The notes: generated by a model from the letters alone, not told the origin. A stretch of 19,234 nucleotides of DNA from Lentibacillus juripiscarius JCM 12147 (GCA_001311805.1 BBCA01000052.1:1-19234), one strand, 5' to 3'. Counted from the stretch's first letter, positions 1 to 9,566 are shown. Numbers and translations: made by a program.

Positions 1-132
1 CGATTCTCACGCCGAACGGTTGATTCTTGCCCATTATCGGTCGATTCTCACGCCGGACGGTTGATTCTTGCCCATTATCGGTCGATTCTCACGCCGAACG
101 GTTGATTCTTGTCCATTATCGGTCGATTCTCC
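1..132. repeat. 41-bp tandem repeat array, three units plus a partial
   Basis: Three near-identical 41-bp units occupy 1-41, 42-82 and 83-123, and a 9-base stub (124-132) starts a fourth. Differences between units are single substitutions (GAACGG/GGACGG, TTGCCC/TTGTCC). Each unit is a diverged dimer: a half starting GGTCGATTCT (about 20 bp) and a half starting GGTTGATTCT (about 21 bp). The array probably continues left of the window. No gene reads through it convincingly; the short ORF crossing it is a repeat artefact. Confidence 0.9.
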
Positions 133-201
133 CCGCTGATTCCCTTCAAAAATCCGTCCCCCTCTTATCCCGATATTTCTCCACTCCCCCCACCTATCCA
201 C

Positions 202-230
202 TTGTTAATCATGGTGATATCCCATATACT
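202..230 (+). promoter_or_regulatory. SigA-type promoter of the MFS gene
   Basis: TTGTTA (202-207) and TATACT (225-230) are separated by exactly 17 bp and lie about 54 bp upstream of the ATG at 284. An 8-bp inverted repeat, ATGGTGAT (211-218) and ATCACCAT (249-256), brackets the -10 and the expected start site. It could be an operator or a 5' hairpin. The rest of 133-283 shows nothing else I can name. Confidence 0.55.
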
Positions 231-283
231 TGAGTTTCAGTAATTTTCATCACCATCCAGAAAGGCAAAGGGATACATATAAA

Positions 284-1453
284 ATGACAGAAAAACAATC
301 ATTGACACCGCTAAAAATGTTATTGTTCAGTTTTCATGCAACAAACACAATCATTCTTAGCTTTTGCCATTGTACCTGAAGGACAAAGGACTGAACGGCA
401 CAGAAGTTGGCTGGGTGCTGGCTGTCGGACCCTTGGCTGCAATTGCCTCCCAGCCGGTTTGGGGATACTTGAGCGACAAGTACAAGACGATAAAAGGGGT
501 TTTGCTGATTTGCATTATCGGATTGCTCATCAGCAGTATCGTGTTTTTCAAATGGAAGGGCTGTTGGCCATACTGCTGGCAGGGTTTGTGTTTTACTTTT
601 TCACCTCCCCGATCGGCGGCCTTGGTGACAGTCTCGCCCAGCGACGGGCAGATGAACTGCGTGTCTCGTTTGGTACCATCCGTACATGGGGGTCAGTCGG
701 GTTCGCAACCTCGTCACTTGTCGTGGGGCAGATCTTATCAGCAACTGACGTTCAGTATATGATTTGGCCGTACTTGTTTTTCGGAACGGCGGCACTAATT
801 GTCGCATGGAGACTAACTGATGTCCGTGTTGAATCCGATCCGGTTCATCTCAAGGATATCAGCGCGCTTATTAAAAACAAACCTTTCATCCTGTTTTTGT
901 TTTTCATCATGTTTATCACCATTTCACACCGTGCCAGTGACAGTTTTATCGGTTTGTATCTCGAACAGCTGGGTGGGAACGAGAGTCTGGTTGGAATAGC
1001 ATGGTTTGTCGGGGTTATCAGTGAAGCGGCTGTGTTTGCTTTGGCCAGCCGCTGGTTCCGAAAATACCACACACTCATTTTCGTTATTTTTGCTGGGGTT
1101 ATGTACACGGTCCGCTGGTTCCTTTACGCCGCAGCCAATGACCCGTTTTTATTATCATGCTTCAATTCCTGCATGGCATCACATTTGGGGTATTTTACCT
1201 GGCAGCATTGGATTATGTCACAAGGCTGATTCCGAAGCTTCTGCAATCAACCGGCCATTTGATGTTTTATTCCGTGTTCTTTGGTGTATCCGGTATTATC
1301 GGTTCACTTGTCGGAGGGGCGTTGATCGATTCCCTCGGGGGTGGGGCATTATATGCGGTACTGGGCACCTTTTCCGCAGCAGGAACATTATTTCTGACTG
1401 TTTACCACGTCATGTCACTCCGGAAAAACAGCGCGCGGTTTAGAAGACACTAA
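284..1453 (+). CDS. MFS transporter, YwbF/PPP-like family (frameshifted in this sequence)
   Basis: This is a predicted 12-span proton-coupled permease of the major facilitator superfamily. The restored protein begins MTEKQSLTPLKMLLF and contains the typical loop GYLSDKYKTIKG after the second membrane segment. The second half repeats the alternation of hydrophobic spans and ends near SLRKNSARFRRH. The general style resembles the MFS_1-like group that includes B. subtilis YwbF and the phenylpropionate transporter group; the substrate cannot be read from sequence. The start is the ATG at 284, about 11 bases after an AAAGGGA-like site. The frame is broken three times, each by one missing T in a T run (362-365, 544-548, 1146-1150). 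With those restored the gene is 1173 bp, 390 aa, a normal MFS length. It converges on pbuG and shares its terminator. Confidence 0.8.
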
Positions 1454-1474
1454 ACACCAGAAAAACTTTTCACC

Positions 1475-1512
1475 AAAAAGCGGAACCGCCCGGGGGACAG
1501 TTCCGCTTTTTT
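1475..1512. terminator. Bidirectional rho-independent terminator
   Basis: A perfect 12-bp stem (1475-1486 with 1500-1511, AAAAAGCGGAAC/GTTCCGCTTTTT) closes a 13-base loop. It has a T run on one side and an A run on the other, so it can end transcripts from the MFS gene (+) and pbuG (-). Confidence 0.9.
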
Positions 1513-1522
1513 GCATTCGTAT

Positions 1523-2855
1523 TTAGCTTAGAAATATAAAATAAAGAATGAAGATAACAAACAATACATACATGACCGGATTAATTTCGCTGCGGCGCCC
1601 TTTCAAGATCATCGTAATCGGGTAAAAAATGAACCCAATGGCAATTCCTGTCGCGATACTGTACGCCAGGGGCATGCAAACAATGGTGAGAAACGATGGG
1701 ACAGCAATCTCAAACTGATCCCAGTCAATATCTTTGAGCGAAGAAGACATCAATACCCCGACGATTATCAAAGCCGGTGCTGTCACTTCCGCTGTTACAA
1801 CGCTCAATAACGGTGAGAAGAACAATGCCATCAAAAAGAATCCCGCTGTTACAATGGATGCAAAACCTGTTCGCCCCCCTGCACCAACACCTGCTGTTGA
1901 TTCAATATACGATGTTGTTGTCGACGTTCCTATAACGGAACCGGCAACAGTGGCCGCCGAGTCAGCAAACAATGCCTTTCCAGCACGCGGCAGCTTATTA
2001 TCTTTCATCAAGCCTGCCTGATTGGCAACCGCCACAAGCGTTCCTGCTGTATCAAAGAAATCAACAAACAGAAATGTTAAAATAACGACAAGCATTTCTA
2101 TTGTAAAAATATCTCCAAAATGGGTAAGTGCCTGACCAAATGTCGGTGCCACACTCGGGACCTCTCCGACAATCCCGCCAAGTCCTGATGGTGGATCAAT
2201 CAGGCCGGTCAAAATACCAACCACCGCCGTCAGAATCATTCCATAAAAAATGCCGCCTTTACTATTTAAACTTAATAAAATAACCGAAATAACAATTCCA
2301 AAGATCGCGAGCAGCACTGTCGGCGAAGTCAAATCACCTAGTCCCACCAACGTATCATCGTTACCGACAATGATACCGGCATTTTGAAAACCAATAAATG
2401 CAATATAAAGACCGATCCCGGCACCGACAGCCATTTTTAAGTTGGGCGGAATGGCGTTGATCACTTTTTCCCTAAGGCCGGTCAGTGTTAATACGATAAA
2501 ATAAGTCCGGATGCCAGTACCCCGGCCAGCGCGGTCTCCCAAGGTATTCCATAGCCAAGTACGACTGTATAGGCGAAAATGCGTTCAGCCCCATTCCTGG
2601 TGCAAGAGCAATCGGGTATTTAGCCAAAGCCCCCATAATCAGTGTTCCAAGAGCGGCCGCAATAGCTGTAGCAGTGAAGACGGCCCCCTGATCAATCCGC
2701 GTAACCCCTTCCGGCAATTCCTCGACACCGACCAGTGCCAGTGTTGACGGATTAACGAATAAAATGTAGGCCATCGCCAGAAACGTCGTCATCCCAGCCA
2801 TAAACTCCTGTCTATAATTCGTGCCATATTCTTCAAAACGAAAATATTTTTTCAA
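1523..2855 (-). CDS. pbuG: Guanine/hypoxanthine permease, NCS2 AzgA-type (frameshifted in this sequence)
   Basis: PbuG is a membrane purine permease that imports guanine and hypoxanthine with protons. The N-terminus KKYFRFEEYGTNYRQEF, the stretch FLAMAYILFVNPSTL, and APGMGLNAF are characteristic of the AzgA/PbuG branch of NCS2 transporters. Further diagnostic segments are FFDTAGTLVAVANQAG and ALFADSAATVAGSVIGTSTT. Two single-T losses break the frame (A runs on the given strand at 2498-2501 and 2576-2579). Restored length is 444 aa, close to B. subtilis PbuG. I chose the TTG at 2855 because GGGAGGAG (2861-2868) lies about seven bases upstream and the family begins at KKYFRF; an upstream in-frame ATG at 2882 has no such support. 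Its leader holds a guanine riboswitch, and it sits downstream of guaA as in B. subtilis. Confidence 0.95.
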
Positions 2856-2930
2856 TGGTTCTCCTCCCAACCTTTCTGCCAATTGTACATGGCTCTTGCC
2901 TTATGCGGTTAATATGCGGCAGCCCAATAA

Positions 2931-2956
2931 TAAAAAACTCCTGCCAGGGGCAAGAG
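2931..2956 (-). terminator. Riboswitch-controlled terminator of the pbuG leader
   Basis: Read on the minus strand, CUCUUGCC (2956-2949) pairs with GGCAGGAG (2945-2938), one G-U pair included, and is followed by six U residues. It lies between the purine aptamer and the pbuG start. A perfect hairpin (2981-3003, 8-bp arms GAGCAATC/GATTGCTC) stands between aptamer and terminator. Confidence 0.85.
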
Positions 2957-3022
2957 TGTACTGCAAGGCAATGCGGGATGGAGCAATCGAGTGATGATTG
3001 CTCTATCGTGTTGCTGCATGCC

Positions 3023-3089
3023 TGCGTAGTCGGACCATTTACGGTAGTCCGGTAGAAACTCTTGGGCCATATCCCCGAAATTATACGCA
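3023..3089 (-). promoter_or_regulatory. Guanine riboswitch aptamer, pbuG leader
   Basis: The minus strand carries all marks of the purine aptamer. P1 is UGCGUA/UACGCA (3084-3089 with 3023-3028), the L2 loop is GAUAUGG, J2/3 is GUUUCUACCGG, the L3 loop is CCGUAAA, and P3 is closed by GGAC/GUCC. J3/1 reads GACUAC, so the specificity base equivalent to position 74 of the xpt aptamer is C, which predicts guanine/hypoxanthine rather than adenine binding. Total length is 67 nt, the same as xpt. By family precedent, guanine binding stabilises P1 and favours the terminator at 2931-2956, lowering pbuG expression. Confidence 0.95.
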
Positions 3090-3108
3090 ATTATTCATTT
3101 ACAGAGGT

Positions 3109-3253
3109 TGTTTAAAAAGTCCGGTAAAAAGGACACTTCGAATTTCTTCGTTGCTTGCTTTTCCGTTGCTCATGTATTAAATTGCATACACTTCGCTACT
3201 CAAAGCTACGCCGCCTCGAACTTCTCGGTCCTTTCTATCCTCCTTTTTAAACA
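3109..3253. repeat. MITE-like 145-bp element with terminal inverted repeats
   Basis: The stretch starts with TGTTTAAAAAG (3109-3119) and ends with its exact reverse complement (3243-3253). Similarity continues inward with a shared AAAGGAC on each arm. It has no coding potential I believe in. The interior (minus strand: CGAGGCGGCGTAGCTTTGAG) looks to me, from memory, like a dispersed repeat seen in Bacillaceae genomes; I cannot verify that here. No target-site duplication is obvious. It lies between the candidate pbuG promoter and the pbuG aptamer, so it would be part of the leader RNA. It also holds a promoter-like pair of its own on the minus strand, TTGAGT (3203-3198) and TAATAC (3179-3174), spacing 18. 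Confidence 0.6.
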
Positions 3254-3269
3254 CGCATTTTACATAATC

Positions 3270-3297
3270 AGTTTACGACAAAAATCAAAACCGTCAA
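3270..3297 (-). promoter_or_regulatory. Candidate SigA promoter of pbuG
   Basis: On the minus strand TTGACG (3297-3292) is followed after 16 bp by TAAACT (3275-3270). It lies about 50 bp beyond the guaA stop codon. The -10 is mediocre. A weak hairpin just past guaA (arms 3306-3311 and 3336-3341) could be a poor guaA terminator. Confidence 0.4.
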
Positions 3298-3343
3298 CAC
3301 AAAATACGAACTTTTCATTCCAATTTTATAGTAATGTTCGTTT

Positions 3344-4879
3344 TCATTCCCATTCGATCGTTGCTGGCGGTTTACTGGTAACGTCATACACGACTCGATT
3401 AATATGCTCAACATCATTTACAATCCGTGTTGAAATTTTCTCTAATACATCCCATGGAATACGCGCCCAGTCGGATGTCATACCGTCAATCGATGTCACT
3501 GCACGTATCCCAATCGTGTAATCATACGTCCGGGCATCCCCCATCACACCGACACTGCGGATATCCGGAAGAACCGTGAAATATTGCCATATATCTCGTT
3601 CCAAACCAGCTGCGGCGATTTCTTCCCGGAGAATAGCATCTGATTCACGAACGATTTCTAATTTCTCCTTGGTTACTTCACCAAGCACTCGTATGCCAAG
3701 CCCCGGACCAGGGAATGGCTGCCGCCAAACAATCGATTCCGGCAGTCCCAGCTGCAGGCCAAGTTCGCGGACTTCATCTTTGAAGAGCGTGTTCAGCGGT
3801 TCAATCAATTCAAATTGCATGTTTTCCGGCAGACCGCCGACATTATGATGAGACTTGATTGTCTGCGCGGTATCCGTGCCGCTTTCAATTACGTCCGTAT
3901 ATAGGGTGCCTTGAGCCAGAAAGTCCATGTCGGACAGCTTATCTGCCTCATCATCAAACACATAAATAAATTCATTGCCGATGATTTTCCGTTTCTGCTC
4001 TGGGTCCGTAACGTTTTCCAGCTTGGACAGAAAACGGTCAGCTGCATCTATTTTAATAAAGTTCATATCAAAGTCATCTTGAAACGTTGCTGTAACTTCC
4101 TCGGCCTCATTTTTTCTCAGCAGGCCATGGTCAACAAAATACATGTCAATTGCTTACCAATCGCTTTATGAATAAGCGCTGCAACAACCGATGAATCCAC
4201 CCCGCCGCTTAAGGCGCACAGCACATTCCGGTCACCGACTTGCTGCCGGATATCTGCAACCTTCATGTCGATAAAATTCTCGATTGTCCAATCACCGCTG
4301 CAGCCACAAGCGTCAAACACGAATTGTCGCAAAAGTTCGTTCCCGTGTTCGGTATGGCGGACCTCTGGATGAAACTGCACGCCGTACATCCTGCGGTCAT
4401 CATTACTCATTGCCGCAATCGGTGTTGACGGACTGGTAGCATCAATCTGGAATGAATCCGGTGCTTTCATCACTTTATCACCATGGCTCATCCAAACGGT
4501 CTGGCTCGCCGGTGTATCCTTAAACAGGGCCGGCTCATGCTGCAGATCAATCACTGCTTTGCCGTACTCGCGATTGGATGCTTTGGAGACCTCGCCCCCA
4601 AAATGTGTTGTCATCAGCTGCATCCCATAACAAATGCCCAGTACCGGGATCCCCCAGCTCAAAAATCCCCGGATCGCAGCGAAAACTGTTTTCATCATAT
4701 ACACTATGCGGACCACCTGATAAAATAATTCCGCTTGGATTCATGTCCCTGATGGCTTCCGCACTTAACCGATGCGAATGCAATTCACTATAAACACCAT
4801 GTTCCCTGATCCGTCGTGTAATCAGCTGATTGTACTGACTTCCGAAGTCCAGTACAACAATCATTTCATTGTGCTTCAT
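3344..4879 (-). CDS. guaA: GMP synthase (glutamine-hydrolysing) (frameshifted in this sequence)
   Basis: GuaA converts XMP to GMP using ATP and glutamine, the last step of guanine nucleotide synthesis, in the cytosol. The order of domains is complete. There is a class I glutamine amidotransferase with the nucleophile in GICYGMQ (Cys about residue 83) and the His-Glu pair in [10 protein letters not shown]. The ATP pyrophosphatase has its PP-loop in LSGGVDSSV, and the C-terminal dimerisation domain ends KPPATIEWE. The start is the ATG at 4879, nine bases after GGGAG. There are two indels: one extra G (C run 4651-4655) and one missing T (A run 4136-4139). They cancel, giving 511 aa against 513 in B. 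subtilis. All motifs survive, so I treat it as an active gene with sequence errors. It has its own promoter and a guanine riboswitch, and lies between yebA and pbuG as in B. subtilis. Confidence 0.97.
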
Positions 4880-4931
4880 TTCTGGTCGCTCCCATCTATT
4901 ACGCTCTTCTCGTAGCCTGTCCACACCTATT

Positions 4932-4989
4932 AAAAAACCTGAATCACTACCCCATGCGGAAATAACCGCAAGAAGGCAGAAATCCAGGT
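4932..4989 (-). terminator. Riboswitch-controlled terminator of the guaA leader
   Basis: A long imperfect hairpin on the minus strand. The outer arms ACCUGGAUU and GAUUCAGGU (4989-4981 with 4945-4937) are followed by a CUGCC/GGUAG arm pair and an inner UGCGG/CCGCA hairpin, then six U residues. It ends about 53 nt before the guaA start codon. Confidence 0.8.
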
Positions 4990-5018
4990 CCAGCGCATAC
5001 GCAGCCTATAGATATTCC

Positions 5019-5092
5019 GCCTTCATAGTCAGGACATTTGCGGTGTCCCGGTAGAAACTTTCGAACCATATTATCGAGGATATATGAATGGC
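5019..5092 (-). promoter_or_regulatory. Guanine riboswitch aptamer, guaA leader
   Basis: On the minus strand P1 is formed by UUCAUA/UAUGAA and extended by GCC/GGC across one bulged A (5092-5083 with 5027-5019). L2 carries AAUAUGG, J2/3 is GUUUCUACCGGG, L3 is CCGCAAA, and P3 closes with GGGAC/GUCCU. J3/1 is GACUAU, giving C at the specificity position, so a guanine-type ligand is predicted. It lies downstream of the guaA promoter and upstream of the terminator at 4932-4989, the standard OFF-switch arrangement. Confidence 0.93.
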
Positions 5093-5124
5093 GTCAGTTT
5101 TAAGTTGTATAACGTAACGCTACT

Positions 5125-5153
5125 ATTTTACTAAGCAATCATATTTGCGTCAA
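5125..5153 (-). promoter_or_regulatory. SigA promoter of guaA
   Basis: On the minus strand TTGACG (5153-5148) and TAAAAT (5130-5125) are spaced exactly 17 bp. The -35 box overlaps the TGA stop of yebA (5152-5150). The start site expected near 5118 gives a leader of about 240 nt holding the aptamer and terminator. Confidence 0.75.
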
Positions 5154-7347
5154 GATGTTATTTGCCGCATCAGCTGTTTCCACACTTGAGGCAATTCGTC
5201 TGTCTGTTCCGGATACTGCTCATTTTTGTACAGCATCCGCTCATAATGCAATGTCAATTGCTTCATCGCCCCTGTATTGTATTGTGCATCAACCGATCGG
5301 AAAATTCCCTCAGGGTCTGGTCTGAGTGCTTTGGCATTCCATCATGCGCCAATGCCTTCAGCAGGTAGTGATAGGCATCCTGAAATGTTTTGGCATCCTT
5401 ATTCCGCTGCAGCTTCCGAAATAGGAAGATTGTTTTCCAGCGGAACCGCAGCCGGTAGACCATGAATCCTGATACTGCCAGTAAGGCCGAGCCAGCAAGC
5501 ACATACCACCAGTCAGCTGAAACCCGTCTGCACCACTGTCGTCATCCTGTGACGCGCTATCAGATGCTGCTTCTTCTTCTGGCATTCGCTCCGGTTCCTG
5601 TTCAGGTTCCTCTGTTTCTGGTGTTTCCAATGTATCATCCTGTTCAGGCTCGTCCATATTCATATGGAAGTCCGCCAAATTGGAAAAACCTTGCGTCGGT
5701 TCAAACGGCACCCATCCTGACCCCGGAAAATAGACTTCGACCCAGGAATGCGCATTTGCATTTGTGACTTCATATACATCATAATCATCTGTGGAGTCCC
5801 CGGTTCGAATCACTTCCCCGCTCGTAAAACCTTTTACCCAGCGGGCTGGGATATCGAGCGAACGGAGCATGACAGTCATGGATGTGGAATAATTATCACA
5901 GTACCCGGCTTTCGAATCAAACAAGAACTGATCAACATAGTCCTGATTTTCTTCCGGAACCGGAACATTTTTGATCTGATAACTGAACCCACTGCGGCCA
6001 AAATATGACTCAATTGCCCGTGCCCTGTCATAGCGGTTATCATCCTGTGCCGTTATCTCTTTGGCAAGTTCTCCGACTCTGTCCGGTAGTGATGTCGGCA
6101 GCTGTGTATACCGCTCCCGCACTTCTTCGGGGAAGTCACCGTCCTTGCCACTCACTTCACGAAGCTTATCAATCGCGAATGACGGCTTCTCATACGTCAC
6201 GCTGTATTTAGCTGGATTGGCTGCTCCCCCGTTACGTTCCGGCCTTATTTCACCAAACTTGCTATCCAGCAGCAGGTTTAGATCTTTTGGCATGTCCGCT
6301 TTTTTAATACCATATGGATAAACCAGTTTTTTTTCAACGATTTGTCTCCTTGAAAACTCACTGTATCTGTCCATTGCTCCGTCTCGACGGAATCCTGAAA
6401 CGTTTCCAGCGAAATATTCCCGTTCTGCTGTGGCTGGAAGCTTGGTTCACTTGACTTTTTCCAGCCTTTCCCGGTATAGGTATCCTTTGTTTCAACCCGC
6501 CAATAATGGTCGTTCTTTGCCACAGCCTGGAAAACAGTCGAATAATCCTGCACGAAGCCGCCGCCCAACCTACTGTCATCTGTTCCATAGCCCACTTTCT
6601 GAATGGCCGAACCAGCTCCGGGTCCACCCGCGTTTTCGGCTGCACTCTGGATGAATGGTACTGGATCAGGCCACTGTGGATCAAATTTCGGTGTGGCATA
6701 CCCGAACAATGTTGCGAATAAGGTAACGGAAATGAGTGGAACCATCCATACCGGTGCTTTCTTCAGCCAGGAAAAACGAATCGATTCCCTGTCAATCAGC
6801 TTATAGAAATTCGACATGCCCAGTGCCACGAGCGATACGATAAATGTGCGGACAATCGCAGCATCCGCGTCATATGCCGTAAATGTGTCCAGCACACTCA
6901 AGTATATAAACGTCAACAGGACAAAGACGAAAATGCGCTTCATAACAATAAACCAATAATATAAAAGATAGCTGAGCATCCAAATCAGGAGAAGAAACAG
7001 TGCACTCCGGAACGTTGGTGTCAGTTCGTACCAATGCTGTGAGAAAAGTGCATTTATATTGTAACTGATTTCCATGACCAAATAGTCGAGCCATTCACTG
7101 CCTAGAAAAACACCAGGCAAGTACAGTGCATCAATAATGAAGAGCATGCCAAAGCCCTTCAGTGGAACGGAAATCCACCATTTCACATGAAGCATGGAAA
7201 TAAAGAAGCAAAACAAAGTATATAAAATAAACACAGTCAGATTGGTTACTTCCCCAATCTGATTCACCGGGTAAATCCATTCCAGAAACAGAATAAATGC
7301 ACATATATATAATAATGAGGTGTAAAGGAAAGGTACTTGTTTTTCAC
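5150..7347 (-). CDS. yebA: Membrane-anchored transglutaminase-like protein, YebA (frameshifted in this sequence)
   Basis: Several N-terminal membrane spans (about residues 8-200) precede an external transglutaminase-like domain. The catalytic cysteine is in GYCDNYSTSM (about Cys484), the histidine in NANAHSWVEVYF (about His534), and VPFEPTQGF follows. An acidic, Glu/Asp-rich linker (about 565-610) leads to another span (WWYVLAGSALLAV) and a cytoplasmic DUF4129-type tail that includes LTLHYERMLY. The start is the GTG at 7347, overlapping the yeaD stop as GTGA, with a GAGGTGA ribosome site upstream; it requires one A missing from the T run 7340-7344. The other losses are at 6327-6334, 5520-5522 and near 5290. 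Restored length is 733 aa against 737 as I recall for B. subtilis YebA. Its substrate is unknown. The coupled MoxR-DUF58-transglutaminase trio suggests a chaperoned envelope function. Confidence 0.9.
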
Positions 7348-8610
7348 GACAGTGTCACCTCGATCATACTGCTGGCGAGTTCTTTTTCCGTGAGCACGTT
7401 CATCACAATCCCTTCTGAACGAAGCTGGTGGACAATTATTTGCTCCTCCTGTGAAATCAATGACGACGCCTGTACCAATACGACAGCCAGCTGTTTTGTG
7501 CGCCTCCCGATCCGCCGCAGAATCTGCTCATATTCTTCATCCATATGGGTTGTCACCAGAACAACAGTGGCGCCGGATGCAAGCTGCATCATTCTTCACG
7601 AAGTTTCACCGGAAATGGTACTTCCCCGCCAGGCTGAATACTTGTTAAATGCCAGTTAATCCAGTCCTTTTTAAGCGGGTCATGGGTCAGTGGAAAATAA
7701 GCACTTTTTTCTCCGACAGACAAAAACCTGTCTGCGCAGTCTGTCTGTTAAGCGACCCTAAAAGCGACATTGTCAGTTCAACCGCCGCCTCAAAAGCCAA
7801 TGGATTAGTTTGCAGGTAATGACACGCATCCAGGACGACAACCGTATCGGTGCTTTTTTCCTGTTCAAATTCTTTCGTCACAAATGTGTTTTTCTTTGCA
7901 GTCTGTTTCCAGTCAATCCAGGAAAACTTATCCCCCCGGCATATACGCACGAATACCTGATGCAACATTTGTGTTCGTTGCATGTATCGCTTTCGATGGG
8001 GCCGATCCCTGTTCAAAAACTGCTGACCCGATCCAGCAGTCGGACAGGCAGCTCATTCGGAAACGCTGCGATCTGATTTTCAATGTGGAATGTATGCTCC
8101 TTTGTCACCATGCCGAACACATCTCCAGTTCGGACCCGCACTGCATAAAGCCTGTGCTCACCGCGTGGAATCTGTTCAATGACATATGGAAGTTCAATGG
8201 TACGGCGGAATCCGGGGAAAACAATTTTTGATGGTGCGGTTTACATGCAGCTTATCCGGACGATCCATGTGCCGGTGACGCTCTGTCCGGTCACCCACTT
8301 GCTGCAACGTATCCGGAAAAACTTCCTCACATACACAATAATAGAGCGGAAATGGGACGGATCGTTTAATGCGAACTGTCACTGCCACCCGGTCTCCCGT
8401 GCGGACAACATGATTGGAAAGCTCCCGGGTTACCTCCCATTTTCCAATCGGATAAACCAACAGCCCGAGATGGTATAAAAAGACAGGGAGAAATCCGAAA
8501 AAGAGAAAGCCGCTTAAAAAGCCTCCCTGGAACATGGCAAATACGAAAAGCAGCAGGAACAAGAAAACAAGAAAACTTAATTTGCCTGCAATTGAAAGCG
8601 TGCTCTTCAT
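7344..8610 (-). CDS. yeaD: DUF58 domain protein, YeaD (frameshifted in this sequence)
   Basis: This DUF58 family member has two N-terminal membrane spans (about residues 10-60) followed by a soluble region. It contains the family hallmark YMPGDKFSWIDWKQTAKK and a vWA-like segment starting TVVVLDACHY. DUF58 proteins accompany MoxR ATPases and are thought to act with them in assembling or activating partner proteins; the exact role is unknown. The start ATG at 8610 overlaps the yeaC stop (ATGA), and its own stop overlaps yebA's start (GTGA), so translation of the three is coupled. This is the most damaged gene: single gains at 8225-8229, 8015-8019 and 7932-7937, and losses at 7722-7726 and 7592-7593. 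Restored length is 1266 bp, 421 aa, with continuous family-like sequence across each junction. Confidence 0.88.
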
Positions 8611-9566
8611 GAATGAAATTCCTTCCGAATCGGAATCTGTGTGTTCCTGACGACATTTTCAATAACTTGCTCACTTGTCAGCCCTTCATATTTTGCCTCC
8701 GCGTTCAGAATGATCCGATGGGCCAGCACAAATGGCGCCAGATATTTCACATCATCCGGCAGTACATAATTACGCCCATGGATATAGGCGTACGCTTTTG
8801 CCGCCTGCATGAGGGCGATCGATCCACGTGGCTGACACCAAGGTAAATCGAGTCATCATCTCTTGTGCTGGTTACTAGTTTAATAATGTAGAATTGCACA
8901 TTCCGATCAATGTATACTTCTTTTACTTCGTCCTGGATGGCCAGTAATTCCTCCTGGTTCATGACAGCTGAAATCGTTTCGATCGGATGTTCCTTTGACG
9001 TTCGCTCGAGCATTTGCATTTCTTCCTCTGCCGACGGGTAACCCAGCCGCATTTTTAAAATGAACCGGTCCAGCTGAGCTTCAGGGAGCGGATATGTTCC
9101 TTCGTATTCAATCGGGTTCTGTGTTGCCATGACAAAGAATGGCTGTTTCAGCGGAATGGTATTACCATCAACTGTGACATTTTTTCTTCCATGGATTCAA
9201 GAAGGGCGGACTGTGTTTTGGCGAGGTGCGGTTTATCTCATCAGCAAGGACAACGTTCCCCAGAATGGGCCCTGCGCGGAATTCAAATTCCATTTCTTTC
9301 GGATTATAAATGGAAACACCCGTGACATCGGCCGGCAGCAGATCGGGGGTGAACTGGATCCGCCTGAAATCACAATCCAGTGATTTGGCAAGTGCCCGAA
9401 CTAGCATTGTCTTCCCGACACCCGGTACATCTTCCAGCAAAACATGCCCCTGTGCCAATAGTGCAACAAGGCTTAACGTTGTTTCTTCCTCTTTTCCTAT
9501 CATGACATTCTTTATATTTGACAATAACTGTTTCAGTTTCTCATTGTACACAGCAACATCCTGCAT
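8607..9566 (-). CDS. yeaC: MoxR family AAA+ ATPase, YeaC (frameshifted in this sequence)
   Basis: A cytoplasmic AAA+ chaperone-like ATPase of the MoxR/RavA group. Walker A is [15 protein letters not shown] (about residues 45-59), Walker B is [13 protein letters not shown] (Asp109-Glu110), and the typical [25 protein letters not shown] sensor region follows. The C-terminal lid ends with [12 protein letters not shown]. The start is the ATG at 9566 after GGAAGGAG, with an 11-base spacer. Three single-base losses break the frame (T runs 9216-9219 and 9180-9185, G pair 8830-8831). Restored length is 963 bp, 320 aa, as I recall for B. subtilis YeaC. It is the first gene of the operon yeaC-yeaD-yebA and has its own promoter. 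Confidence 0.93.

Noticed and set aside
1..132. CRISPR array at the left edge (and likewise at 19104-19234)
   Set aside because: The whole 41-bp unit repeats; there are no unique spacers and no cas genes nearby.
3306..3341. Strong terminator after guaA
   Set aside because: Arms of six bp (ACGAAC/GTTCGT) with a 24-base loop and a broken T run; too weak to list as a feature.
3108..3521. 137-aa plus-strand ORF
   Set aside because: It runs antisense through the MITE-like element and the 3' end of guaA and has no protein-like features; it is a shadow.
6327..6334. Programmed ribosomal frameshifting at long A runs (for example in yebA, gerA, fetA)
   Set aside because: Too many sites, in unrelated genes, with both signs of shift and no consistent slippery heptamer or following structure.
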